Shown: positions 26,247 to 33,345 of the stretch, in pieces | How the letters are laid out: the number at the start of each line of letters is the position of its first letter | Numbering within the stretch: position 1 is the stretch's first letter | Assembly: GCF_002483305.1 (NCBI RefSeq) | Contig: NZ_DLHQ01000042.1 | Location: forward strand, 1-38,876 | Reading direction: 5' to 3' | Source: Brevundimonas sp. UBA7664 | GTDB lineage: Bacteria; Pseudomonadota; Alphaproteobacteria; Caulobacterales; Caulobacteraceae | DNA: 38,876 nucleotides | Position numbers and translations under genes: made by a program | The notes under the pieces: model-generated | Told to the model about the DNA's origin: nothing | Database searches by the model: none | The model's input: the letters and a program-made list of their open reading frames with translations, nothing else

Positions 26247-26280
26247 AATGTCCGCAATGGGTCGACAGCGGACCGTCGGC
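26247..26280 (+). repeat. Dispersed repeat copy b
   Basis: GTCCGCAATGGGTCGACAGC is followed by GGACCGTCGGC, giving perfect GTCCGC and GCGGAC arms 24 bases end to end, the same span as the core of copy a. It lies between the regulatory-like gene and the SUKH gene. Confidence 0.75.
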
Positions 26281-26299
26281 TACGAGCGATAAGCAGCCG

Positions 26300-26665
26300 T
26301 CACGCCCAATCGACCTCGACAACGGTGACCGCTTCCGTCTCGTGGTTCCAGAGATGCACATCATCAGTACCGGGGAGCAGCACAAGCCAATCCCCGGATT
26401 CGTTCGCCGCCACCGCGATCGCGTCTTCGGGAAAGCCGTGCCATTTCCGTGCTTGCGCAGTCTCGTAGACCATGTCGTTCGCAGTTCTGGCCAGGCGTTT
26501 GCGGTCGGAATGATCGCGTACGGGAATGAGCAGCCAGTCATCTTCCGCCGTCGAGATGCTGCCGCCGTTCGATCTCGCGAGCCGGGTCCTGAGGCATTCT
26601 GGAAACCTCCGGCCCAGTGTGCCTTCCGCGCGGGCGATGACGTCTTCAGATGCGGGGAACGCCAT
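26300..26665 (-). CDS. SUKH (SMI1/KNR4-like) domain protein
   Basis: This 121-residue protein has the SUKH fold signature: an N-terminal helix, IARAEGTLGRRFPECLRTRL, followed by the loop ARSNGG and a beta sheet with DDWLLIPVRD. Later, DAIAVAANESGDWLVLLPG matches the family's central strands. SUKH proteins are often immunity partners of secreted polymorphic toxins, but many stand alone as small cytosolic proteins. No recognisable toxin or delivery system lies nearby. Base composition is somewhat lower in GC than the housekeeping genes. The family assignment is from pattern recognition. Confidence 0.75.
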   Translation of the reverse strand: MAFPASEDVIARAEGTLGRRFPECLRTRLARSNGGSISTAEDDWLLIPVRDHSDRKRLARTANDMVYETAQARKWHGFPEDAIAVAANESGDWLVLLPGTDDVHLWNHETEAVTVVEVDWA

Positions 26666-26696
26666 GCTCTAAAGTAGCAGAGCGGATAAGCCCGGC

Positions 26697-26757
26697 AACG
26701 TCCGCAATGGGTCGAATGCTGCCGTCGGCATCGAGACGAGAAGCGGACGCTAGACCC
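26697..26757 (+). repeat. Dispersed repeat copy c (long form)
   Basis: AACGTCCGCAATGGGTCGA is followed after an insert (ATGCTGCCGTCGGCATCGAG) by GAAGCGGACGCTAGACC. The right arm overlaps the last bases of the 70-aa gene. Sequence shared with copies b and e shows the two-part structure of the repeat. Confidence 0.75.
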
Positions 26758-26962
26758 TCGGCGCGTTCAGTGTAGCCAACCCAGCTTCGCTCCAATGCCC
26801 ACCTCGGCCACTTGGAATAATCAATCCGTGTTGAACGAGGAGCCGAACCGCGTCTTCACCAGCAGTCATGCATAGATGATCAAGATCGCCCTCTGGCGTT
26901 CGTAGATATTGGTCGCACATCAAAGCGAGCGACTGGAGAAGGCGTCTTTCGTTCTCGGTCAT
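26750..26962 (-). CDS. 70-residue protein, unknown function
   Basis: The reading frame begins MTENERRLLQSLALMCDQYL and ends with TLNAPRV. It is short, soluble and mostly helical; the patch DAVRLLVQHGLIIPSGRGGHW followed by SEAG looks like the end of a winged-helix or small DNA-binding protein, but I cannot name it. The upstream extension in frame is Arg/Pro-rich shadow and is not used. It lies between repeat copies c and d, and its stop lies in copy c. Moderate doubt that it is a real gene. Confidence 0.5.
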   Translation of the reverse strand: MTENERRLLQSLALMCDQYLRTPEGDLDHLCMTAGEDAVRLLVQHGLIIPSGRGGHWSEAGLATLNAPRV

Positions 26963-26996
26963 CCATCGAAAGTGCTTCACCCTCCCGCGGACCGCA

Positions 26997-27022
26997 ACGT
27001 CCGCTATGGGTCGAGGGCCGAC
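26997..27022 (+). repeat. Dispersed repeat copy d (left half)
   Basis: AACGTCCGCTATGGGTCGA shares 18 of 19 bases with the left part of copy c, but no GCGGAC arm follows at the usual distance. It lies between the 70-aa gene and the divergent exported protein gene. Confidence 0.65.
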
Positions 27023-27138
27023 AGGCCGCCAAGGGTGGGTTGCTGCCATCCGAAAGCCTGTGTCGCCGGGTCTGGAATTAGCTGGAAGCGGCCACGCCCC
27101 CCGCTTGCGAAACTCGGGCGCTTTGATAGCAAAAGACC

Positions 27139-27666
27139 ATGAGCGGCCTTTCAAAAACGGTGTGCGGACCTTTGTCGCTTGCTATCGTCTGCCTGTTGGC
27201 GGGCGCTTCTGCGATCTCGCCTGCCGCGGCACAGTCTGATCCGGCGGAGCGTGCGTTCGCCACGCTGATCGGCCGAATGGACGCGGCGCGGAGAGTGCAA
27301 TTCTGTGCGTTTGTGGCACAGAATGCTGTGACGCAGGCGACCGAAGCGCCCACGCCGGTGCTGCGAACCAGCCGGGAGTCACAGGCACAGCGGCTTCAAG
27401 CCCGGCTCGCTCCGCACCTCGACCGCGCCAACGCATCCCTGTCCGGGTCGGACTTGCAGCGCATTGAGCGTGAGAACAACGAATACATGGGGTTGCTGAG
27501 CTATGCCCCGTCGCAGGAGATCAGCAGGCGTCTGAACGATCCCGCGGTGATGGAGGACTTCCTGGGGCTATGGCTGTCCGACATCGGAAGCCGCTGCGAC
27601 GTCATGCTGGACGGCATGGGCATCACGCCGGTGGAGGTTCCTGAGCCGCCCGAAGGCGGTAGCTGA
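27139..27666 (+). CDS. Exported protein, unknown function
   Basis: This 175-residue protein has a signal peptide with SLAIVCLLAGASAISPAAAQ near residues 13-32. The mature part is helical and charged (RAFATLIGRMDAARRVQFCAFV, RLQARLAPHLDRANASL). It contains two cysteines, about 56 and 153, which could form a disulfide. The C terminus is VEVPEPPEGGS. No family recognised. Only 10 bases separate its stop from the next gene on the same strand, so the two are probably one transcript. No convincing ribosome-binding site precedes the ATG. Confidence 0.65.
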   Translation: MSGLSKTVCGPLSLAIVCLLAGASAISPAAAQSDPAERAFATLIGRMDAARRVQFCAFVAQNAVTQATEAPTPVLRTSRESQAQRLQARLAPHLDRANASLSGSDLQRIERENNEYMGLLSYAPSQEISRRLNDPAVMEDFLGLWLSDIGSRCDVMLDGMGITPVEVPEPPEGGS

Positions 27667-27676
27667 CAGGTGAGCG

Positions 27677-28183
27677 ATGCCGCGGCGCAGCCATGAGATT
27701 GAAATGAACGGCTTATATGATCGAGGATGGCTACGAGCGGGGCTCTTGAGTCTTGCGATCCTGTATCCCTCAAATGCTCTGGCGGATGATGCGGCTTTTG
27801 ACGGCCCCATGATGTGGAGTGGGTTCGGTCCCAGCCAGGTAATTGACAAAGCGGAACGCTGTGGTCTTGACGCCGAGGCGCTCAGGGTCACCCAAGAGGT
27901 CTACCGGTCGATGCCACGCACCGATGAGGAACGCGTTGCTCTTGAAGCGCGGCTCCTGGAGATTGGGGAGCTTGCGGGCTTCGGTCGCGATCCCACGCAA
28001 AGTTCAGTGAGCCGGGACTTCCTTCGCACCATGCTGACGTCCCGTGTGCTTGTGACGCTGAACTACGAGGCCCGGCGAGGCCAGGAAGGGATGACTTGCG
28101 TGGAGCGGTGGCTAACGGATGAAGGATTCCGTCGGGTCGGCGCCGACGAGGCTGACGCCATTCGTGCAAGCGGTTTGGATTAA
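27677..28183 (+). CDS. Exported protein, unknown function, paired with preceding gene
   Basis: This 168-residue protein has an N-terminal hydrophobic stretch, LRAGLLSLAILYPSNALADD, that looks like a signal peptide with cleavage after ALA. An AGG six bases before the ATG supports this start; another ATG nine codons in (MNGLYDRGW) gives a more normal signal peptide and may be right. The mature part is helical and contains Cys at about 62 and 146, again two, as in the preceding gene. No family recognised. Base composition is markedly lower in GC than the housekeeping part. Function unknown. Confidence 0.62.
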   Translation: MPRRSHEIEMNGLYDRGWLRAGLLSLAILYPSNALADDAAFDGPMMWSGFGPSQVIDKAERCGLDAEALRVTQEVYRSMPRTDEERVALEARLLEIGELAGFGRDPTQSSVSRDFLRTMLTSRVLVTLNYEARRGQEGMTCVERWLTDEGFRRVGADEADAIRASGLD

Positions 28184-28309
28184 GCGCTGCCTGCGCTGAA
28201 TGTCATTCTCCGCCGATCACGCGCCGAAGCTCCCGTCGGGCTTTCAGCGTCACGCCCGGCTCATAACCAGGACGAGCCGCAATGGTCGCGCCGTATTAGG
28301 GGTCGCCCA

Positions 28310-28600
28310 TTACCAGTGTGGTTCACACGCCAGGCCGTCGCCATCGCTGTCCATTCGAGAGCGGTAAGACGGGTCTGATCTCGGAATGTTAAACCGCCTG
28401 TCGGCTCGCGCCGCTGCGCAGTTCGCGTATTGCCTATCAACTCGGGGGACTGGTTTCACCTCGTTGTAAATCGCGTGGGCCTTGGCGAGCGGCTCCGTCC
28501 AATCGACCAGCCCTCCAGCGAAGACCACTGCGAACACGGCTGCAGGCAGGATAAGCTTGCGCAACCCGAACCGCGCCCGCGGATCGGGTTCAAGCTTCAT
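28310..28600 (-). CDS. Excalibur calcium-binding domain protein, membrane anchored
   Basis: This protein of about 96 residues has an N-terminal membrane segment (LRKLILPAAVFAVVFAGGLV) and a C-terminal Excalibur domain: YANCAAARADRRFNIPRSDP, then YRSRMDSDGDGLACEPHW. The DSDGDGLACE loop is the family's Ca-binding EF-hand-like motif with a conserved Cys pair. Excalibur domains are extracytoplasmic and often occur on nucleases or cell-envelope proteins; here the domain stands alone. The start is uncertain: ATG codons at 28621 and 28600 and a TTG at 28642 are all in frame, and none has a good ribosome-binding site. Confidence 0.7.
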   Translation of the reverse strand: MKLEPDPRARFGLRKLILPAAVFAVVFAGGLVDWTEPLAKAHAIYNEVKPVPRVDRQYANCAAARADRRFNIPRSDPSYRSRMDSDGDGLACEPHW

Positions 28601-28642
28601 GGGGCGTACGTACGGGGCCATTCCGGCATCATCGGGCGCCAA

Positions 28643-28994
28643 GGTTAGCAGCGTGGCAACGGAAAGGCTTACCGCCCCAGGTCAGCTACGGGTCGGGAGC
28701 GGACCGTCGCCTGAGGGCGGGAAGCGGACTCTGGCCCTTCGGTCCCTGACGGTCCGCCAAGCGCCAGAAGCAGGCTTTGGCTCACCGCGCGAAACCTGAT
28801 GCTCAACGTCGCAAACGCGGAAGTCGGCTATCGACCGAGAGTCCGCTCATGTGTTCTGGCAGGCGCATCTGCGGCTTTGGCGCCACAATAACCGGACAGA
28901 CGATCCCAATCTCGGAAAGCGATGCAACCCCATGCCAGCTTGACCATTGAGCTATCGCTCGTGGGGTCTCTTTCCCGCGATGGAGGGACAGAGA
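28643..28994. other. Intergenic stretch between Excalibur gene and OmpA-family gene
   Basis: About 350 bases without a convincing gene. The left part carries repeat copy e. A TTGACC at 28940 could be a -35 element for the OmpA-family gene, but I see no well-placed -10. Short open frames here lack ribosome-binding sites and family features. Confidence 0.6.
28680..28738 (+). repeat. Dispersed repeat copy e (long form)
   Basis: GTCAGCTACGGGTCGGGAGC runs into GGACCGTCGCCTGAGGGCGG and then GAAGCGGACTCTGGCCC. It aligns with copy c at both ends and with copy b in the middle, giving the fullest version of the element. Confidence 0.65.
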
Positions 28995-30053
28995 ATGAAG
29001 ATGCAATTAATGGCCGGGGCAGCGCTCCTGGCTTTGTTCGCCGCCACCCCGGCGCTCGCTGATCCGGATGGCGTCTATGTCGCCGGCGACCTCGGCTACC
29101 ACTGGCCGCAGGAAAACGAGTGGGAAGCATGCACGGGGGTCATCTGCGCTCCGGTCGACGTCAAGGCTGGTGACGGCTGGGCCGGCTTTGGCCGCCTTGG
29201 CTACCGTCTGAACGCCAACTGGCGCGTCGAGGCCGAGGCCGGCTACCGCGAGAGCGACGAGCTCGAACTGGACGGCATCACCGTGCCGGATGTCGACGCG
29301 AGCACCACCACGCTGATGGCCAATCTGCTGTACGACTTCGGTAACCGCGACGCCTCGTTCCGTCCGTTCGTCGGCGCGGGTATCGGGGGCGCCAAGGTCG
29401 AGGTCGAAGACGTCGACGACACCACCTGGGGCTGGCAACTGCTGGCCGGCGCCGCCTGGCGCATGAGCGAACGCACCAGCGTCGACCTGACGTACCGCTA
29501 TCTGAACGTTTCCGATCTGGAAATGACGGATGGCGTCGACAGTCTGGCGGGCGACTTCGAGGATCACTCGCTTAGCCTGGGTCTGCGCTATTCGTTCGGC
29601 GCGATAGCGGCTCCGCCAGCCCCGCCGGTCATGGCCCCTCCGCCCCCGCCAATGCCCGTGACTCCTCCGCCGCCCCCGCCGCCCCCGCCGGCGCCGCCGC
29701 GCCCCGCGGTCCCAGCGGACCGGGAGTTCGTGGTGTATTTCGACTGGGATCGCTCGGACCTGACGGCGGAAGCCTCGTCGGTGGTCACCCAGGCCGCCAA
29801 CTATGCCAAGTCGGGCCGTCCGACGCGCATCCTGGTGGTCGGCCACGCCGACACCTCGGGTTCGGCGGCGTACAATGTGGGCCTGTCGAACCGGCGCGCC
29901 CGCACCGTGGCTGATGCTCTGGTCGCCCAGGGCGTCAACGGCGGCGCAATCTCGCTGGACGGCAAGGGTGAAACCGCCCTGGCCCGTCCGACCGCCGACG
30001 GCGTGCGCGAGCCGCTCAACCGTCGCGCCACCATCGGCATCAACTTCCGCTAA
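28995..30053 (+). CDS. OmpA-family outer-membrane protein (barrel plus peptidoglycan-binding domain)
   Basis: This 352-residue protein has a signal peptide MQLMAGAALLALFAATPALA, an eight-stranded beta barrel (about 25-200; GYRLNANWRVEAEAGY, RPFVGAGIGGAKVEV), a Pro-rich linker (about 205-240) and a C-terminal OmpA domain: VVYFDWDRSDLTAEA, GHADTSGSAAYNVGLSNRRA, LNRRATIGINF. The Asp and Arg that bind diaminopimelate are present. It tethers the outer membrane to peptidoglycan. The start used has GGAGG eight bases upstream; a longer reading adds 16 residues before the signal peptide. A strong terminator follows. Confidence 0.92.
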   Translation: MKMQLMAGAALLALFAATPALADPDGVYVAGDLGYHWPQENEWEACTGVICAPVDVKAGDGWAGFGRLGYRLNANWRVEAEAGYRESDELELDGITVPDVDASTTTLMANLLYDFGNRDASFRPFVGAGIGGAKVEVEDVDDTTWGWQLLAGAAWRMSERTSVDLTYRYLNVSDLEMTDGVDSLAGDFEDHSLSLGLRYSFGAIAAPPAPPVMAPPPPPMPVTPPPPPPPPPAPPRPAVPADREFVVYFDWDRSDLTAEASSVVTQAANYAKSGRPTRILVVGHADTSGSAAYNVGLSNRRARTVADALVAQGVNGGAISLDGKGETALARPTADGVREPLNRRATIGINFR

Positions 30054-30084
30054 ACCCGGAAGGCCGAAGGCCAGCACTACAGAG

Positions 30085-30120
30085 CCGCCGGTCCTCCAAG
30101 GAGGGCCGGCGGTTTTCTTT
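30085..30120 (+). terminator. Rho-independent terminator after OmpA-family gene
   Basis: A 13-pair stem (CCGCCGGTCCTCC with GGAGGGCCGGCGG, one G-T pair) is followed by TTTTCTTT. It lies 31 bases after the stop codon. Confidence 0.9.
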
Positions 30121-30204
30121 GCGCCAAGAAGGGTCATTCGCGTGCCGCGGAAAAGCAGACCTTGCCAAAGACCGGGTTGAGTCCACTTCCGGACTCGGGA
30201 ACTG

Positions 30205-30244
30205 CGGGCTTGGTCCGTCGCCTGCGGGTCGAAAGCGGCCCACC
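30205..30244 (+). repeat. Dispersed repeat copy f (degenerate)
   Basis: GTCCGTCGCCTGCGGGTCGA followed by AAGCGGCCC resembles the repeat's left and right arms with several changes. It lies between the OmpA-family terminator and the 3' end of suhB. Confidence 0.45.
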
Positions 30245-30267
30245 GCTCCAGGCCGGATAGCTCGGTA

Positions 30268-31071
30268 TTACCCGCGCAGCACCTTCAGCAGCTGCGGATG
30301 CAGCTCCGAATTGGTCGCCAGAATCTGCGCCCCCGTCTCCGGCCGGCCCTCGCCGTCGATGGTGGTGACCACGCCGCCCGCCTCGGTGACGAACAGGATC
30401 CCCGCCGCCACGTCCCAGGGCTGCAGGTTGCGCTCATAGTAGGCGTCGTACCGCCCAGCCGCGACCCAGGCGAAGTCCAGCGCCGCCGAGCCCAGCCGGC
30501 GGATGCCCGCCACGCGCTGGCCGATGGCGTGGATGTCCTTGATGGCCTGGGCGTGGCCGGTCTTGCCGATGAAGGGCAGGCCGGTGGCGATCAGGCTTTC
30601 CGACAGGTCGCGGCGCCCGGCGACGCGAATGCGCTGGTCGTTCAGATAGCAGCCCTTGCCCTTTTCGGCCCAGAACAGCTCATTCATCACCGGATTGTAG
30701 GTCACGCCGGCCACGATCTCCGACGACCCGTCCGGCGCGGTGCGCTGCAGGCCCACGGTGATGGCGAAATGCGGCATGGCGTGCATGAAGTTGGTGGTGC
30801 CGTCGATCGGATCGACGATCCACCTGTGGGACTTGTCGGTCCCCTCCATCATGCCGCGCTCCTCGCCGAGGAAGCCGTAGCCCGGGCGGGCCTTCATCAG
30901 CAGTTCGTACAGGGTGTCCTCGGCGCGGATGTCGGCGGCCGTGACGAAGTCGCCGGGCCCCTTGCGCGACACCTGCAGCTGGGCGACCTCGCCGAAGTCG
31001 CGCAGCATCGGCCGGGCGGTCTTGCGGACCGCGTCGATCATCACGGAAACGAGGGCTGAGGCGAGGGCCAT
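30268..31071 (-). CDS. suhB: Inositol-1-monophosphatase SuhB
   Basis: This 267-residue Mg-dependent phosphatase shows all family motifs: FVTAADIRAEDTLYELL, FLGEE (metal-binding Glu), WIVDPIDGTTNFMHAMPHF (metal-binding Asp residues) and QPWDVAAGILFVTEAGGV. It hydrolyses inositol and related sugar phosphates; in some bacteria SuhB also acts in rRNA antitermination. AGGAG lies seven bases before the ATG. It follows efp on the same strand with about 100 bases and a hairpin between. Confidence 0.95.
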   Translation of the reverse strand: MALASALVSVMIDAVRKTARPMLRDFGEVAQLQVSRKGPGDFVTAADIRAEDTLYELLMKARPGYGFLGEERGMMEGTDKSHRWIVDPIDGTTNFMHAMPHFAITVGLQRTAPDGSSEIVAGVTYNPVMNELFWAEKGKGCYLNDQRIRVAGRRDLSESLIATGLPFIGKTGHAQAIKDIHAIGQRVAGIRRLGSAALDFAWVAAGRYDAYYERNLQPWDVAAGILFVTEAGGVVTTIDGEGRPETGAQILATNSELHPQLLKVLRG

Positions 31072-31132
31072 GGGGATCTCCTGGTCCGAAGGTCCTTCAA
31101 GGCGTTTAGCCCGGACAGTCGGAGAAGGTCAT

Positions 31133-31154
31133 GGAGGCGCAGGATCGCGCCTCC
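31133..31154 (-). terminator. Hairpin after efp
   Basis: GGAGGCGC and GCGCCTCC form a perfect 8-bp stem around AGGATC. It lies 21 bases beyond the efp stop on the minus strand. No T-run follows, so termination is uncertain. Confidence 0.5.
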
Positions 31155-31175
31155 GGGTCGTGCGGTCGCTCGCGC

Positions 31176-31745
31176 CTATTCGGCGCGGCGGACGTATTCG
31201 CCGGTCGTCGTGTCGACGACGATCCGCTCGCCCACGCCCATATAGGGCGGGATCATGATGCGGACGCCGTTGTTTGCGATGGCGGGCTTGTAGGATGACG
31301 AGGCGGTCTGGCCCTTCACCGTGGGCTCGGTCTCGACGACTTCCAGGGTGACCTGGTCGGGCAGGGTCAGGCCGATCGGCCGTTCCTCGTGCATTTCGAT
31401 GACCACCTTCATGCCGTCCTGCAGATAGGCGACGCGGTCCTCGCCGACCCAATCCTTCTGCAGTTCGGTCTGCTCGTAGGTGGCGTCGTCCATGAACACC
31501 AGGGCGTCGCCCTGTTCGTACAGGAACGAGAAGTCCTTCTGCTCGAGGGTAACGCGCTCGACCTTGTCTTCCGACCGGAAGCGCTCGCTCAGCTTGTTGC
31601 CGGTCTCGAGGTTCTTGGCCTCGATGTTGGCGAAGGCGCCGCCCTTGCCGGGCTTGACGTGGCTGGCCTTGGTCACGACCCACAGGCCCTTGTTGTGCTC
31701 AAGGACCATGCCGGGCTTGATGTTGTTGCCGTTGATCTTCGCCAT
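31176..31745 (-). CDS. efp: Elongation factor P
   Basis: This 189-residue translation factor relieves ribosome stalling at proline stretches. It has the N-terminal KOW-like domain, with the tip HVKPGKGGAF placing Lys34 at the usual modification position, and the C-terminal OB domains with PTVKGQTASSSYKPA and IMIPPYMGVGERIVVDTTTG. No modification enzyme such as EpmA is in the window. Several products here have long Pro runs (OmpA-family linker, right-edge protein, lipoprotein tail), for which EF-P would matter. Full length, no oddity. Confidence 0.97.
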   Translation of the reverse strand: MAKINGNNIKPGMVLEHNKGLWVVTKASHVKPGKGGAFANIEAKNLETGNKLSERFRSEDKVERVTLEQKDFSFLYEQGDALVFMDDATYEQTELQKDWVGEDRVAYLQDGMKVVIEMHEERPIGLTLPDQVTLEVVETEPTVKGQTASSSYKPAIANNGVRIMIPPYMGVGERIVVDTTTGEYVRRAE

Positions 31746-31851
31746 GGGTGTCTCGGAAGGGATTGGGCGCAGCCTGCGATGGCGCGCGAACGGGCGCAGT
31801 CCCTAGAGGAAGCCGGGCCTCACGGCAAGGCGTGCGCCCGGGCGCGGCCTT

Positions 31852-32397
31852 TCAGTGGACGGTCGGCTGGTGGTCCGCCTTGCGCTGGATGAAGTTGGCG
31901 AGGCGGACGCGCCCGCCCGTCGGGGACGCCAGCTTGCCGGCGCTCTCATCCAGCTTGCGCGCCTCGTGGGCGAAGGCCGCGGCCAGACCCGCCGAGGACA
32001 TGGCCGCCGCGATCTGCAGGCCGCGGTTGGCGGGTCGCATGGCGATCCAGACCGCGTTCATCGCCTGGGCCGCCGCCCAGAGGCCGAGCGCCGCGGTGCG
32101 TTCCGGACGCGACGGGGCGTTCCAGACGCGCACGGCCGACAGCGTCGTCACCGAGAACACCGCCGGCAGGATCAGGCTCAGCGGGCCGCGCGGCCGCTCG
32201 GTGATGGGGCTGTCGTCCTCGGTCAGGGTCTGGGGTCGCGGCCGGATGGTCCGGCTGGCGAACAGGGTCGCGGCCAGGGCGAAGCCGACGGTGACCGCGA
32301 CGCCGAGCGCCACGTGCCCCGGGTTGCGGCCGTCGGCGTTCAGGAAACTCGCCGCGGCGTCCTGAACGTCATCAAAGGCTTCGTCGATCGTGGTCAT
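31852..32397 (-). CDS. Four-helix membrane protein, possibly TspO/MBR-like
   Basis: This 181-residue protein has hydrophobic segments at about 27-48 (VALGVAVTVGFALAATLFAS), 72-92, 104-122 (LGLWAAAQAMNAVWIAMRP) and 126-146. The run VRVWNAPSRPERTAALGLWA, then AQAMNAVWI and later EARKLDESAGKLASP, resembles the second half of TspO/MBR family proteins, which bind porphyrins and sense oxygen or stress. The resemblance is weak and Trp residues are few, so this is a suggestion. GAGGGAG precedes the ATG. It lies downstream of bfr, 45 bases away, on the same strand, which would fit a porphyrin/iron link. Confidence 0.6.
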   Translation of the reverse strand: MTTIDEAFDDVQDAAASFLNADGRNPGHVALGVAVTVGFALAATLFASRTIRPRPQTLTEDDSPITERPRGPLSLILPAVFSVTTLSAVRVWNAPSRPERTAALGLWAAAQAMNAVWIAMRPANRGLQIAAAMSSAGLAAAFAHEARKLDESAGKLASPTGGRVRLANFIQRKADHQPTVH

Positions 32398-32442
32398 TGC
32401 GGCTCCCTCTTGTCGCGGGAGCGGAATGAACGGCGCGGGCCG

Positions 32443-32943
32443 TCAGTTCCCGGTCGCGCTCTTGTCCGGCGCGATCTCGGTCATGGCGGACTGCAGGTAG
32501 TTCTGCTCGCCCAGCTGTTCGATCAGTTTGTGCTGGGCCTCGAGGAAGTCGATGTGCTCCTCGGTGTCGTTGAGGATCCGCATCAGCAGGTCGCGGCTGA
32601 CATAGTCCCGGGCCGCCTCGCACTGGGCCACGCCGGCCATCAGCGTATCGCGCCCGCCCAGCTCCAGCTGCAGGTCGGCGCCGAGGCATTCGAAGGCGTT
32701 CTCGCCGATCTTCAGCTTGTGCAGGTCCTGCAGGTTGGGCAGGCCGTCGAGGAACAGCACCCGCTTGATCAGCATGTCGGCGTGTTTCATCTCGCCGATC
32801 GATTCGTCGTAGATGATCTGGCCCAGATGCCGCAGGCCCCAGGCCTCGAACATGCGGGCGTGCAGGAAATACTGGTTCACCGCCGTCAGTTCGTTGGTGA
32901 GCACCGCGTTGAGCGTGCGGATGATCGCGGGGTCGCCCTTCAT
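32443..32943 (-). CDS. bfr: Bacterioferritin
   Basis: This 166-residue iron-storage protein self-assembles into a 24-mer with heme at subunit interfaces. Ferroxidase ligands are visible as Glu18 (TNELTAVNQYF), Glu51 and His54, with Met52, the heme ligand, in GEMKHADM. The second half has CEAARDYVSRDLLMRILNDT and EEHIDFLEAQHKLI with the remaining Glu and His ligands. AGGAG precedes the ATG by eight bases. It lies downstream of bfd on the same strand with a 140-base gap that holds TTGCGA repeats, so it may also have its own promoter. Confidence 0.96.
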   Translation of the reverse strand: MKGDPAIIRTLNAVLTNELTAVNQYFLHARMFEAWGLRHLGQIIYDESIGEMKHADMLIKRVLFLDGLPNLQDLHKLKIGENAFECLGADLQLELGGRDTLMAGVAQCEAARDYVSRDLLMRILNDTEEHIDFLEAQHKLIEQLGEQNYLQSAMTEIAPDKSATGN

Positions 32944-33083
32944 GGCTCAGCTCCTGCCGAATACGGCGTTGAGTCGCCGGTCCGGACGGCGTTCATAACA
33001 CGGCGAACGGGCTTGTGTTCACTTGCGAACCCTTATCGCGACATTGAAATTGCGAGTAAAAATCGCCCGCAACTGGATGTGCG

Positions 33084-33269
33084 CTATTCGGCCGCCATGG
33101 CGAAGGTTTCGCGGCTGTCCTGGATCATCTGGCGCATTTCGCAGACGCACCGGGCGCACTGGACGGCGCACTGGTTGCGGGCGAAGACATCGCGCGGCCG
33201 CGTCGCGCCCGCCTCGATGGCGGCGGCGACGTCACGTTTGCGAAGACCGTTGCAGTTGCAGACGTACAC
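33084..33269 (-). CDS. bfd: Bacterioferritin-associated ferredoxin
   Basis: This 61-residue [2Fe-2S] protein releases iron from bacterioferritin by donating electrons to its heme. It begins MYVCNCNGLRKRDVAAAI, with cluster Cys4 and Cys6, and has CAVQCARCVCEM with Cys38 and Cys41, matching the E. coli Bfd spacing; Cys34 and Cys43 are extra. The start is GTG. It is the first gene of the bfd-bfr(-TspO-like) group. A palindrome resembling a Fur box lies upstream, shared with the divergent thiE gene. Confidence 0.92.
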   Translation of the reverse strand: MYVCNCNGLRKRDVAAAIEAGATRPRDVFARNQCAVQCARCVCEMRQMIQDSRETFAMAAE

Positions 33270-33324
33270 GGCAGGGCGGATCCGACGGGTTGCGAATGGT
33301 TCGCTGTAGCATCAACGCCGCGGC

Positions 33325-33345
33325 GAATGCAAGTCGTTCGCATTC
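33325..33345. promoter_or_regulatory. 21-base palindrome, Fur-box-like, upstream of bfd
   Basis: GAATGCAAGTC and GTTCGCATTC form an inverted repeat with outer arms GAATGC and GCATTC matching perfectly and one mismatch inside. Its size and A/T-G/C pattern resemble alphaproteobacterial Fur boxes of the TGCRAN...TYGCA type as I recall. It lies about 55 bases upstream of bfd and 50 upstream of thiE. Confidence 0.55.
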
